Positions 40,111-48,703 of a stretch of 64,000 nucleotides of DNA are shown here, in pieces; positions within the stretch are counted from its first letter, which is position 1; each line of letters starts with the position of its first letter. Under the pieces are notes generated by a model. That model saw only the letters and a program-made list of their open reading frames with translations. It was not told the DNA's origin and searched no databases. The translations under genes were made by a program, and so were the position numbers. The stretch covers positions 1 through 64,000 of the forward strand of contig NZ_JBEXDG010000033.1 in assembly GCF_040605635.1 (NCBI RefSeq), given 5' to 3'. This DNA comes from Dactylosporangium sp040605635. Its GTDB lineage: Bacteria; Actinomycetota; Actinomycetes; Mycobacteriales; Micromonosporaceae.

Positions 40111-40932
40111 ATGGCACAGCGCGGAGAAGGACCCGACTTCATCGAGGCCCTGGCACGAGGGCTCGACGTGATCCGGGCGTTCCACGCCGACCAGCCGCGG
40201 ATGACGCTCGCCGAGGTCGCCACCGCCACCGGCCTCGCCCGGCCCACCGCCCGCCGCATCCTGCTCACCCTGGAAGAGCTCGGCTACGTGCGGGCCACGG
40301 CCGGCGTCCACGAGCTGACCCCCCGCGTGATGGAGCTCGGCATGGCGTATGTGGGGGCCCTGTCACTGTGGGACATGGCCCGCCCGCACATGGAGCAGCT
40401 CGTCGCCGCGACCGGCGAGTCGTCGTCGATCAGCCAGCTCGACGGCTCCGACATCGTCTACCTGGCCCGCGTCGCCGTGCCGAAGATCATCGCGCTGCGC
40501 GTGCAGATCGGCACCCGCTTCCCGGCCGCCGCCACCTCCCAGGGCAAGGTCCTCCTCGCCGCGCTGCCCCCCGACCGCCTCGACGCCGCACTGGCCACGC
40601 CGAGCCGCTCCGGCATCGAGCCATGGGTCCGGCTCGGCCGGCGCACGATCGACACCATGCTCCGCGAGGTCAACGTCCGCGGCTTCGCCACCGCGGACAA
40701 CGAGCTCGCCCCCGGCATCCGCTCCGTCGCCGTCCCGATCCGCGACGCCCGCGGCGACGTCCGCGCGGCGATGAACGTGACCGTCAACGCCGCCGAGACC
40801 AGCATGAAGACGCTCCTCGACAAGCACCTGCCGCACCTGCAGCGAGCGGCGGGCGCGATCAGCTCCGACTGGGCACTGTGGCAGTCCCGCCCCCAGCTCG
40901 ACCTGCCCACCCCGTCCCCGACCCCCGTCTGA
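40111..40932 (+). CDS. IclR-family regulator (PcaR/PobR-like)
   Basis: A 273-aa regulator. The N-terminal winged HTH (ALARGLDVIRAFHADQPRMTLAEVATATGLARPTARRILLTLEELGYV, about 11-57) is followed by the IclR ligand-binding domain (RFPAAATSQGKVLLA about 139-153; RSVAVPIRDARGDVRAAMNVTV about 208-229). The FIEALARGLDVI opening and overall pattern fit the PcaR/PobR/CatR subgroup, which controls aromatic-acid pathways. ATG 40111 follows GAGGCGGCG. It stands at the end of the dioxygenase operon and is the best candidate to control it. Confidence 0.92.
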   Translation: MAQRGEGPDFIEALARGLDVIRAFHADQPRMTLAEVATATGLARPTARRILLTLEELGYVRATAGVHELTPRVMELGMAYVGALSLWDMARPHMEQLVAATGESSSISQLDGSDIVYLARVAVPKIIALRVQIGTRFPAAATSQGKVLLAALPPDRLDAALATPSRSGIEPWVRLGRRTIDTMLREVNVRGFATADNELAPGIRSVAVPIRDARGDVRAAMNVTVNAAETSMKTLLDKHLPHLQRAAGAISSDWALWQSRPQLDLPTPSPTPV

Positions 40933-41022
40933 CCCGCCGCCCCGACCTCGCCGCCGCGGTCCACGATGCCCGGGGAGCGGACCGCCTGACCGTGCCCGGC
41001 GCCTGCCGGCTCGATCCGGACA

Positions 41023-41144
41023 CGGACGGTGGTCCGGCCGTAGCGTTCCTGCCATAGCCCGCTGGCGGCCGCCCTGCGGACGGTGGTCCGGGTGTGTCGC
41101 TGCCGGAATCGGTCGGGGGTGGTCGGTTCGCGGACGGTGGTCCG
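41023..41144. repeat. Three CGGACGGTGGTCCG dyads at exact 54-bp spacing
   Basis: The 14-bp perfect dyad CGGAC-GGTG-GTCCG occurs at 41023-41036, 41077-41090 and 41131-41144, each 54 bp apart, within the 234-bp gap between convergent genes. The sequence between copies is diverged. The 5-4-5 layout is the same as in the operators at 35725 and 35892. Possible roles are a terminator cluster, a protein-binding array, or the trace of a decayed 18-codon repeat. Confidence 0.75.
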
Positions 41145-41166
41145 GGCCGTGGAGTTCGGGAGTGGG

Positions 41167-42303
41167 TCAGCGGGTGGCGGCGCGGCGGACGAGGGTCCGG
41201 ATGCCGGGCAGCGTGACGGCGCGGACGGTGACGTCGCCGAGCCAGACGTGGAAGCGGTTCGGCGGGGCGTACTGCCGCATGCCGCGCCTGGCGAGGGCCT
41301 GCCGTCGGGTGACCTCGGGGCGCAGCGCCCGCTCCCAGCCGGCCAGGGCGGCCGGGACGTCGTCGTGCGCCGACAGGGCGGCGCCGAGCTGGTCGGCGCC
41401 GGCGAGGGCGAGGCCCGCGCCGTGGCCGGCGAACAGCGTGACGCACCAGGCGGCGTCGCCGAGCAGCACCACCCGGCCGGCGCTCCACCGTGGCATGACC
41501 ACCTGGCTGACCGCGTCGAAGTAGGCCGCGCCGGGATGCAGGGCGAGGTGCCGCAGCGCGTCGGGCACGCCGCCGCCCAGGTCGCCGAACGCCGCGCCGA
41601 GCGCGTCGACGGGACCGCGGTCCAGGTCTGATCGCGGGGTTTCGCTGCGGTACGCGAAGAACGCCGACGACCGCTGCGGCCCCAGGTTGATGACGGCCGC
41701 CGTGCGACCCGGGCCGATGAACGTCGTGCCGGACCGTTCGGGGACCCCCGCCGGCGGGCCGGGCAGGTCGACGGCGCCCACCACGTACGGCAGCGGCACC
41801 CGCCAGCCGTCGCCGAACACCGCGGTCCGGGTGGCGGAGTGCACGCCGTCGGCGCCGATGAGCAGGTCGGCGTGTTCGACGGTCCCGTCGCTCAACGTCA
41901 CCCGCACCGCGTTCTCCTCCTGTGTGACCGCCGTGACGGTGGTGCCGAAGCGGAAGTCCGCGCATGGTCGTACCTCGGCGAACAACGCGGACTCGAGATC
42001 GCCCCGGAAGACCGTGATGGCCCGCTTGCCGAGGGCGGCGGCCGCGAGCTCCGCCGGCACCGTGAGCTTGGGCCGGCCGTCGGCGCGCACGAGGACCGTG
42101 GTGAACAGGCCCAGATCGCGGGCGGCCAGGCCGGGCAGCAGCCGCTCGGCGGCGTCGAAGCCGGGGCCGAGGAGGTTCACCAGGTAGCCGCCGCTGCGCC
42201 GGGCCGGGGCCTGCTCCACGACGAGCGTCTCCCAGCCGTCACGCCCGAGCCTGACGGCAGCGGCGAGACCTGCCACGCCCGCACCGACGATCACCGCACG
42301 CAT
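41167..42303 (-). CDS. FAD-dependent monooxygenase (PHBH/TetX-like)
   Basis: A 378-aa class A flavin monooxygenase. The FAD-binding GAGVAGLAAAVRLGRDGWETLVVEQ (about 8-32), DG motif DLLIGADGVHSATR (about 154-167) and GD motif GRVVLLGDAAWCVTLFAGHGAGLALAGA (about 278-305) are in place. Such enzymes hydroxylate aromatics or inactivate antibiotics such as tetracyclines and rifamycins. GGAGGGGG precedes ATG 42303. It is divergent from a TetR repressor with two operators between them, a layout usual for small-molecule detoxification. Confidence 0.92.
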   Translation of the reverse strand: MRAVIVGAGVAGLAAAVRLGRDGWETLVVEQAPARRSGGYLVNLLGPGFDAAERLLPGLAARDLGLFTTVLVRADGRPKLTVPAELAAAALGKRAITVFRGDLESALFAEVRPCADFRFGTTVTAVTQEENAVRVTLSDGTVEHADLLIGADGVHSATRTAVFGDGWRVPLPYVVGAVDLPGPPAGVPERSGTTFIGPGRTAAVINLGPQRSSAFFAYRSETPRSDLDRGPVDALGAAFGDLGGGVPDALRHLALHPGAAYFDAVSQVVMPRWSAGRVVLLGDAAWCVTLFAGHGAGLALAGADQLGAALSAHDDVPAALAGWERALRPEVTRRQALARRGMRQYAPPNRFHVWLGDVTVRAVTLPGIRTLVRRAATR

Positions 42304-42320
42304 GTGTTGCCCCCTCCAGA

Positions 42321-42359
42321 ATGAGCAAGTGTTCAAACCTAGTATGAGCAGATGCTCAT
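42321..42359. promoter_or_regulatory. Pair of TetR operators
   Basis: ATGAGCAGATGCTCAT (42344-42359) is a perfect 7-2-7 dyad and ATGAGCAAGTGTTCAA (42321-42336) a weaker copy 23 bp away. Both lie in the 83-bp gap between the monooxygenase and the TetR gene. Confidence 0.75.
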
Positions 42360-42386
42360 TCTGTGCGCAACGCCTAGAATCCGGGG

Positions 42387-42974
42387 ATGCCCCGCGGAGT
42401 CGCCATCCCAGAGCCCAGGCAGCAGCTCTTCGCCGCCGTCGAGCGGGTGATCGCCGCCGACGGGCCGGTCCGCCTCACGGGCCGCGCCGTGACCCGCGAG
42501 GCCGGCGTTGCGACCGGGCTGCTCTATGCGCACTTCGCGGACTTCGACGACTTCCTCACGGGGTATGCCGTCGACCGCGCCTTCCAGCTGGCGGCGGCGG
42601 TCGCGGGCCTGCCGGACCGGGCGGGCACCGGCACCGTCGCGGGCAACCTCGCCGACGCGCTGCTCGCCGTCCCCCTCGACGGTCTGCTCCCGCTGACCCG
42701 GCTGACGGCAGCGAAGCCCGAGCTCGCCGCGGCGGTCCGCGACGTCCTGGGGGAGCGGACCGCCGGCCTGGAGGCGGTCGAGGCCGCCGCCGCCCGCTAC
42801 CTGGCCGCCGAGCAGCGCCTCGGCCGGGTCCCCGCCGGCGCCGACACCGAAGCCCTCGCCCTTGCGGCGGTCGCCGTGCTGCACCACGTCGCGCTCACCG
42901 CTTCGGACGGCGCCCGCGTCCGTCGCGCGATCGCCGCGCTGGCCGGCGGATTTCCGGTCGCCACCGGCTCGTGA
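42387..42974 (+). CDS. TetR-family repressor
   Basis: A 195-aa TetR regulator. The HTH spans about residues 10-55 (QLFAAVERVIAADGPVRLTGRAVTREAGVATGLLYAHFADFDDFLTGY), with the recognition helix in ATGLLYAHF. The alpha-helical ligand domain is Ala-rich and unassignable. It starts at ATG 42387 and faces the FAD monooxygenase across two 7-2-7 operators, so it probably represses both until the monooxygenase substrate binds. Confidence 0.9.
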   Translation: MPRGVAIPEPRQQLFAAVERVIAADGPVRLTGRAVTREAGVATGLLYAHFADFDDFLTGYAVDRAFQLAAAVAGLPDRAGTGTVAGNLADALLAVPLDGLLPLTRLTAAKPELAAAVRDVLGERTAGLEAVEAAAARYLAAEQRLGRVPAGADTEALALAAVAVLHHVALTASDGARVRRAIAALAGGFPVATGS

Positions 42975-42997
42975 CCGGGTCGCGGTGGGCACTTGTA

Positions 42998-43026
42998 TTG
43001 ACAGATATCTGTTAGTCAGGTTACCT
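42998..43026 (+). promoter_or_regulatory. Strong promoter with palindrome before the chitosanase remnant
   Basis: TTGACA (42998-43003) and TTACCT (43021-43026) are exactly 17 bp apart. The perfect palindrome ACAGATATCTGT (43001-43012) overlaps the -35 and spacer and is a probable operator. Both survive although the gene they serve is truncated. Confidence 0.7.
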
Positions 43027-43069
43027 GTCCGGTACCCCCACCGCCCGCCCGACGACGTCTGGAGCCCCC

Positions 43070-43471
43070 ATGCGCAGACCTGTCCTGGCGCTCGCATCGG
43101 TCGCGCTGACCCTGGTCGCGACCGCCGCCTACGCCCTGACCAGCACGTCCCCGGCACTCGCCGCCGGACCCACCGCCGCCCAGCTGCTCGCCAAGACCGC
43201 CACCTGCAGCCAGGTGTCCAACGGGAAGTACGCCACCGACGACGGCGGCGCCGAGACCGTCGCGATCTGCAAGAACGGCTCGGCGTACTTCTGGACCGCC
43301 GACATGGACATCGACTGCGACGGCATCTCCACGTCGCGCTGCAACGCCTCGACCGACCCCTGGTACCAGGCACAGACCTCGTTCACGACGTCGACCGGCG
43401 CGTACTTCACCTCCGACGTGACCCGCTACTTCGTCGTCCCGCTGCCCAGCAGTCACAGCTCCAGGCGGTAG
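43070..43471 (+). pseudogene. Truncated GH75-type chitosanase gene
   Basis: A 133-codon frame that encodes a signal peptide (ending about residue 32, SPALAAG) and the first half of a family 75 (fungal-type) chitosanase: GPTAAQLLAKTATCSQVSNGKYATDDGG, then FWTADMDIDCDGISTSRCNASTDPWYQ with the acidic DxDCDG core. GH75 enzymes are about 240 aa; here homology ends at YFVVPLP and the frame reads SSHSSRR into the 3' end of the convergent response-regulator gene (overlap 43453-43471). The rest of the catalytic domain is missing, so a deletion at about 43445-43455 is likely. It keeps a good ribosome-binding site (GGAG) and promoter. A secreted inactive stub is the expected product. Confidence 0.8.
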
Positions 43472-44139
43472 CCGAGGCCCGGCTGGGTGACGAGGTGCTG
43501 CGGGCGGGCGGGGTCGCGTTCCAGCTTGCGGCGCAGGTTGGCGAAGTGGACCCGCAGATAGTTGGTCTCCGTCTCGTACCGGGGACCCCACACCTCCCGC
43601 AACAGCCGGCGGTGCTCGACGAGGGTGCCGGGGGAGCGGGCCAGGACCTCGAGCAGATGCCACTCGGTGGGGGTGAGGCGGACCTCGCCGGCCGGGCCGA
43701 CGGCGCGTTTCGCGGACAGGTCCAGGGTGAACGCCGCCGTCGTGACGACCGCCGGGCCGGCCGCGGCGCCGGTGGGCGGAGAACCTCGGCGCAGAGCGGC
43801 GCGGATGCGGGCCAGGAGCTCGTCGACGCCGAACGGTTTCGTGACGTAGTCGTCGGCGCCGGCGTCGAGGGCCGCGACCTTCGCCGGCTCCGAGTGGCGC
43901 GCCGACAGGACGATGATGGGCACCTCGCTCCATCCGCGCAGGCCCTTCACCACCTCGATGCCGTCGAGGTCGGGCAGGCCGAGGTCGACGATCGCGAGAT
44001 CGGGGTGGTGGTTGCCGGCCGAGATGAGGCCTGCCGCGGCGGTGCCGGCCGTGTCGACCTGGTAGCCGCGGGCGGTGAGGTTGATCCGCAGCGCCCGCAG
44101 CAGCGGCTCGTCGTCGTCGACGATGAGGATCCGGCTCAC
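43453..44139 (-). CDS. OmpR-family response regulator, KdpE-like
   Basis: A 228-aa response regulator. The receiver domain has the acidic pocket (ILIVDDDEP), phospho-acceptor Asp in DLAIVDLGLPDLDG (about residue 52) and the conserved Lys in YVTKPFGVDELLARI (about 101). The winged helix (LTPTEWHLLEVLARSPGTLVEHRRLLREVWG) and final YRLEL are KdpE-like. KdpE controls the Kdp potassium pump, but no kdpD kinase or kdp structural gene is near, so it may be an orphan. GTG 44139 begins right at the receiver domain. Its 3' end abuts the truncated chitosanase. Confidence 0.9.
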   Translation of the reverse strand: MSRILIVDDDEPLLRALRINLTARGYQVDTAGTAAAGLISAGNHHPDLAIVDLGLPDLDGIEVVKGLRGWSEVPIIVLSARHSEPAKVAALDAGADDYVTKPFGVDELLARIRAALRRGSPPTGAAAGPAVVTTAAFTLDLSAKRAVGPAGEVRLTPTEWHLLEVLARSPGTLVEHRRLLREVWGPRYETETNYLRVHFANLRRKLERDPARPQHLVTQPGLGYRLEL

Positions 44140-44191
44140 GATCCGTATTGTCCCCCGGGCGGTGCGGGGCCGGCCCGGTAGGGTCGCGAGG

Positions 44192-44440
44192 GTGTCGTCG
44201 CCCATCTCGCTGACCGGACCCGGCAGCCACCGCCTCGAGCGGAAGCCCGGCGTCGGTGTCGTCGTCATCGGGCCGCAGGGCAGCCGGCCGCAGCCGGACC
44301 TGGTCGTCGAGGCCGGCGACGCGATCGACTGGACCGTGTTCGACCCGTTCACCGTCCCGGCGGGCTATCCATGGCCGCGCCGCATCGTGTACGACGGCGA
44401 CGACACAGGCTTCGTCCGCTGGGCGGACAGCGGGGCATGA
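44192..44440 (+). CDS. Hypothetical small protein
   Basis: An 82-aa protein without signal peptide or membrane helix (starts VSSPISLTGPGS; ends IVYDGDDTGFVRWADSGA). Codon use is the genome's own, and GGTAGGG/GCGAGG lie upstream of GTG 44192. It is divergent from the kdpE-like gene across 52 bp. I recognise no family. The composition (acidic, with WTVFDPFTVPAGYPWPRR) suggests a small folded cytoplasmic protein. Confidence 0.6.
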   Translation: MSSPISLTGPGSHRLERKPGVGVVVIGPQGSRPQPDLVVEAGDAIDWTVFDPFTVPAGYPWPRRIVYDGDDTGFVRWADSGA

Positions 44441-44495
44441 CGGGCGGCGGCGGCATCATGGGCGGGGCATCGCGAACGGGGCATCGCGGGCGGCA

Positions 44496-45536
<1,041 letters not shown>

Positions 45537-45545
45537 GGCGCCAGT

Positions 45546-46640
45546 CTATGACCGTGCCGAAGACATGGAAATGTTTCCGAGCGCCGCCGTGCTGGCCCGC
45601 ACCACCAGCGGGGTGGCCAGTTCGAGGCGGGTCGAGTCGAGGGGCTCACCGGCGATGAGCGTCAGCAGCATCCGGGTGGCGAGCCCGGCCATCTCGGTCA
45701 GCGGCTGCCGGACCGTGGTCAGCGGCGGGATCGACCAGCGGGCCTGCTCCAGGTCGTCGAACCCGACGACGCTCATGTCGTCGGGGACCCGCAGGCCGCG
45801 CTCGTACAGGGCCTCGTAGGCGCCGCGGGCCATCTCGTCCGCTGCCGCGAAGACGGCCGTCGGCGGCGTGGGCAGGTCCAGCAGTGCCAGGGTCTCCCGG
45901 TGGCCGGTCGGGCTGGTGAAGTCGCCGGTGCGCTCGTAGCCGGCGGGGACCGGCAGGCCCGCGGCGTGCATCGCGGCCCGGTAGCCGTCGACGCGGGCCC
46001 GCGAGCACAGCACGTCGCCGGGGCCGCCGATGACGGCGATCCGCTGGTGGCCGAGCCCGATCAGGTGCTCGGTCGCGGTGAGCGCGCCGGTCCAGTTGGT
46101 GGCGCCGACCGACGGGACGCTCGGGTCGGGCTGCCCGGCCGGGTCGACGACCACGACGGGGATGCCGAGCTCGGCGAGGCGCGCCCGCTGGTCGGCGGCC
46201 AGTTCCGACAGCACGAGCAGGACCCCGTCGGAGCGGCGCGCCGCCAGGTGCTCCAGCCACCGCCGGTCCGGCGCGGTGCGGGTGCGGCCGCGAGGTTCGA
46301 AGCGGTTCCGCTCAGCGTCCCTGTCGACGTGTGGTGTGTGCCGGACGGCGGAGACGACGACGCCGGTCCCGGCGCGGTGCGCGACCTCCTCGACGCCGGC
46401 CAGGATCTGCATCGCCCAGGCGCTGCCGAGGTCGACGAACACGACGTCGATGAGGCCCGCGGTGCGGGCTGGCGGGTTGCGGCGCGGCAGGTAGCTGCGG
46501 GCGCGGAGCAGCTCCTCGATCCGCTCCCGGGTGGCGGGGGCGACGTCGTGGCGGCCGTTGAGCACCTTGGAGACGGTCGGCACGGAGACGCCCGCCTCGG
46601 CGGCGATCTCCGCCATGGTGGCCCTGCTGCGCGACGTCAT
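45546..46640 (-). CDS. LacI-family repressor 2
   Basis: A 364-aa LacI/GalR regulator, paralogous to LacI 1 (shared SVPSVGATNW, PDDMSVVGFDDLE, TTVRQPLTEM, TRLELATPLVVRAST). HTH at about 7-27 (ATMAEIAAEAGVSVPTVSKVL). A 25-residue charged insertion (HVDRDAERNRFEPRGRTR...) interrupts the N-subdomain. ATG 46640 is the start. A CGAAA-1-TTTCG site lies just upstream and recurs before the esterase and the importer operon, so LacI 2 is the best candidate repressor of the xylan locus. Confidence 0.92.
   Translation of the reverse strand: MTSRSRATMAEIAAEAGVSVPTVSKVLNGRHDVAPATRERIEELLRARSYLPRRNPPARTAGLIDVVFVDLGSAWAMQILAGVEEVAHRAGTGVVVSAVRHTPHVDRDAERNRFEPRGRTRTAPDRRWLEHLAARRSDGVLLVLSELAADQRARLAELGIPVVVVDPAGQPDPSVPSVGATNWTGALTATEHLIGLGHQRIAVIGGPGDVLCSRARVDGYRAAMHAAGLPVPAGYERTGDFTSPTGHRETLALLDLPTPPTAVFAAADEMARGAYEALYERGLRVPDDMSVVGFDDLEQARWSIPPLTTVRQPLTEMAGLATRMLLTLIAGEPLDSTRLELATPLVVRASTAALGNISMSSARS
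45567..45578. promoter_or_regulatory. LacI-type operator before LacI 1
   Basis: GGAAATGTTTCC is a 12-bp perfect outer dyad (5-2-5) 30 bp upstream of the LacI 1 GTG and within the last codons of LacI 2. Half-sites ATGTTTC and GGAAACAT recur in the inverted repeat at 55368-55392. Confidence 0.6.
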
Positions 46641-46651
46641 AGCCCGCGAGT

Positions 46652-47617
46652 CTACGGCGAAAGTTTCGAGCGCAGCCAGTCCAGCTGGCGGCGCACGTGG
46701 ACCGCGTCGCCGCCCTCGTGCCCGTTGAACGGGTAGGTGTGCATGGTGCGGTCCGCGCCGCCGTAGGCGTTGTACGCGGCGAACACCGTGCTCGGCGGGC
46801 ACACGGTGTCGCGCAGCCCGGCGCCGAAGTGGCCGGGTGCCCGCGCCCGGCGGGCGAGGTGGACGCCGTCCACATAGGACAGCGTGCGCCAGACGTGGTC
46901 CCCGGCGTCGCGGTGCACCGCCAGGTACTGCGCGATCTCGCCGTAGGGCGGGGCGTCGGTGAGCGCGACGGCCCGCTCGAAGTGGCACAGGAACGGTGCG
47001 GTCGCGAGCAGCGCCGCCAGGTCGGGGACGAGGCCCGCGACCGCGAGGGCGAGCCCGCCGCCCTGGCTGTTCCCCAGCGCCGCGACCCGTGCCGGGTCGA
47101 CGCCGGGCAGGGCGCGCACCGCGTCGACCGCCCGCACCGCGTCGGTGATCAGCCGCCGGTAGTGGTAGTCGTGCGGCGACCGGATGCCCCGCGTGACCGG
47201 CTGGAGACCGCCGGCGTGCGGGTCGGGGGTGTCGCCGCCGCTGCCGAACAGGTCGCCCTGACCGCGGTTGTCCATCAGCAGGTGCGCGTACCCGGCGGCG
47301 ACCCAAATGAGCCGCTCGTGCGGCAGGCCGCGGCCCCGCCCGTACCCGGCGAACTCCACGACGGCCGGCAGCGCCCCGGAAACGCCGGCGGGACGGCTGA
47401 ACCAGGCCCGGACCGGGTCGCCGCCGAAGCCCGCGAAGGTGACGTCCCAGGTGTCGACGAGCCGCAGCCCGGTTGCCACGCGGGCGGCCGACACGACCGG
47501 CGGCACGGACCGCGCGTCGCCGAGCGTCGAAGCCCAGAACGCGTCGAGGTCCGGCGGCTCGGCGATCCGCGGCGCGTACCGGCGAAGCTCGGGCAACGGA
47601 AGGTCGAACTGCGGCAC
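46652..47617 (-). CDS. Acetylxylan esterase (AXE1/cephalosporin-C deacetylase family)
   Basis: A 321-aa CE7-type alpha/beta hydrolase that removes acetyl groups from xylo-oligosaccharides inside the cell; there is no signal peptide. The nucleophile elbow is GNSQGGG (Ser near residue 179), the acid Asp lies near DTVCPPSTVFAAYN (about 269-282) and the His in YPFNGHEGG (about 296-304). RGQG near residue 122 forms the oxyanion region. Length is normal. It is transcribed leftward with the two lacI genes and faces the importer operon. Confidence 0.92.
   Translation of the reverse strand: MPQFDLPLPELRRYAPRIAEPPDLDAFWASTLGDARSVPPVVSAARVATGLRLVDTWDVTFAGFGGDPVRAWFSRPAGVSGALPAVVEFAGYGRGRGLPHERLIWVAAGYAHLLMDNRGQGDLFGSGGDTPDPHAGGLQPVTRGIRSPHDYHYRRLITDAVRAVDAVRALPGVDPARVAALGNSQGGGLALAVAGLVPDLAALLATAPFLCHFERAVALTDAPPYGEIAQYLAVHRDAGDHVWRTLSYVDGVHLARRARAPGHFGAGLRDTVCPPSTVFAAYNAYGGADRTMHTYPFNGHEGGDAVHVRRQLDWLRSKLSP
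46658..46668. promoter_or_regulatory. CGAAA-1-TTTCG site before LacI 2
   Basis: CGAAAGTTTCG, a perfect 5-1-5 dyad, lies 17 bp upstream of the LacI 2 ATG and inside the last codons of the esterase gene. Likely autoregulatory site of LacI 2. Confidence 0.6.
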
Positions 47618-47639
47618 GGGCGCCTCCTCGCGGGTCGAC

Positions 47640-47650
47640 CGAAAGTTTCC
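47640..47650. promoter_or_regulatory. CGAAA-1-TTTCC site before the esterase gene
   Basis: CGAAAGTTTCC lies 22 bp upstream of the esterase ATG. It differs by one base from the site at 46658. Confidence 0.6.
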
Positions 47651-47711
47651 AATGCCACGCGCGAAGGCGGCCGGTCCAGTGTGCGCAGGTCATGCGCCGC
47701 AGATCGAGTCC

Positions 47712-47740
47712 TTGACAGCACGTAGTGATGAATCTACATT
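47712..47740 (+). promoter_or_regulatory. Promoter of the xylan importer operon
   Basis: TTGACA (47712-47717) and TACATT (47735-47740) are exactly 17 bp apart, close to the housekeeping sigma consensus. Transcription would start at about 47747, just upstream of the operator at 47765. Confidence 0.75.
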
Positions 47741-47764
47741 GCCCAATGCCTGGCCGAATGTTGC

Positions 47765-47775
47765 CGAAACTTTCG
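47765..47775. promoter_or_regulatory. CGAAA-1-TTTCG operator of the importer operon
   Basis: CGAAACTTTCG, a perfect 5-1-5 dyad, lies about 18 bp after the predicted transcription start, where a bound LacI protein would act as a roadblock. Confidence 0.65.
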
Positions 47776-47794
47776 AAGATGCGGAAGGGGGAAC

Positions 47795-48703
47795 ATGGGA
47801 CGCCGCACCTGGCGGGTCGCGCTGCGGCGCGACTGGCAGCTGTACTCCCTCGCCGTGCTGCCGCTGCTGTTCTTCGTCGTCTTCCGGTATCTGCCGATGG
47901 CCGGCAACGTCATCGCCTTCCGGCGGTTCCGCCCCGGCGGCGACCTCTTCGGCGACACGTGGGTCGGCCTGCGCTACTTCAGGATGTTCTGGCAGGACCC
48001 CACGTTCTGGCACGTCTTCACCAACACGCTGGTCCTCGGCGGGCTCACCCTGCTGCTCGTCTTCCCGCTGCCGATCGTCCTGGCGCTGCTGCTCAACGAG
48101 GTCCGCGCCCGCCGGCTCAAACGCCTCGTGCAGACCATCTCCTACCTGCCGCACTTCCTGTCCGTGGTCGTCGTCGCCGGCATCGTCATGCAGCTGCTCG
48201 CGCTCGACGGCGCGGTCAACGCGGGGCTGCGCGCGGTGGGCGCCGACGCCGTGCCGTTCCTGCAGCGACCCGGCTGGTTCCGCACCGTCTACATCTCCTC
48301 CGAGATGTGGCAGACCGTCGGCTGGGGCACCATCCTGTACCTCGCCGCCCTGACCACCATCGACCAGGAGCTCTACGAGGCGGCCCGGATCGACGGCGCG
48401 AGCCGGTGGCGGCAGACGTGGCACGTCACGCTGCCCGGCATCCGTCCGACGATGGTGACGCTGCTGATCCTCAACATCGGCACGTTCCTGTCCGTCGGGT
48501 TCGAGAAGGTCCTGCTGCTGTACAACCCGCTGACCTACCCGACCGCCGACGTCATCTCCACCTACCTGTACCGGGTCGGCGTCGTCTCCGGCAGCTTCAG
48601 CTACGCCGCCGCGATCGGCCTCTTCGAGTCGGTCATCGGCCTCACCCTCGTGCTCACCGCGAACGTCGTGTCCAGACGAACGGTCGGAGCGGGCCTGTGG
48701 TGA
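47795..48703 (+). CDS. ABC importer permease (LplB type) for xylan oligosaccharides
   Basis: A 302-aa membrane permease of the LplB/YtcO branch of carbohydrate ABC importers. It opens DWQLYSLAVLPLLFFVVFRYLPMAGNVIAF and has the EAA loop YEAARIDGASRWRQTWHVTLPGI (about 194-216). GGAAGGGGG precedes the ATG. Homologous LplABC systems next to GH67 genes import aldouronates (established for Paenibacillus and similar bacteria). No ATPase gene is near. It overlaps the next permease by GTGA. Confidence 0.93.
   Translation: MGRRTWRVALRRDWQLYSLAVLPLLFFVVFRYLPMAGNVIAFRRFRPGGDLFGDTWVGLRYFRMFWQDPTFWHVFTNTLVLGGLTLLLVFPLPIVLALLLNEVRARRLKRLVQTISYLPHFLSVVVVAGIVMQLLALDGAVNAGLRAVGADAVPFLQRPGWFRTVYISSEMWQTVGWGTILYLAALTTIDQELYEAARIDGASRWRQTWHVTLPGIRPTMVTLLILNIGTFLSVGFEKVLLLYNPLTYPTADVISTYLYRVGVVSGSFSYAAAIGLFESVIGLTLVLTANVVSRRTVGAGLW

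Noticed and set aside
41023..41144. Possible CRISPR array
   Set aside because: Three 14-bp palindromic repeats at 54-bp spacing are too short and too few, and no cas gene is near. Kept as a repeat or regulatory array.
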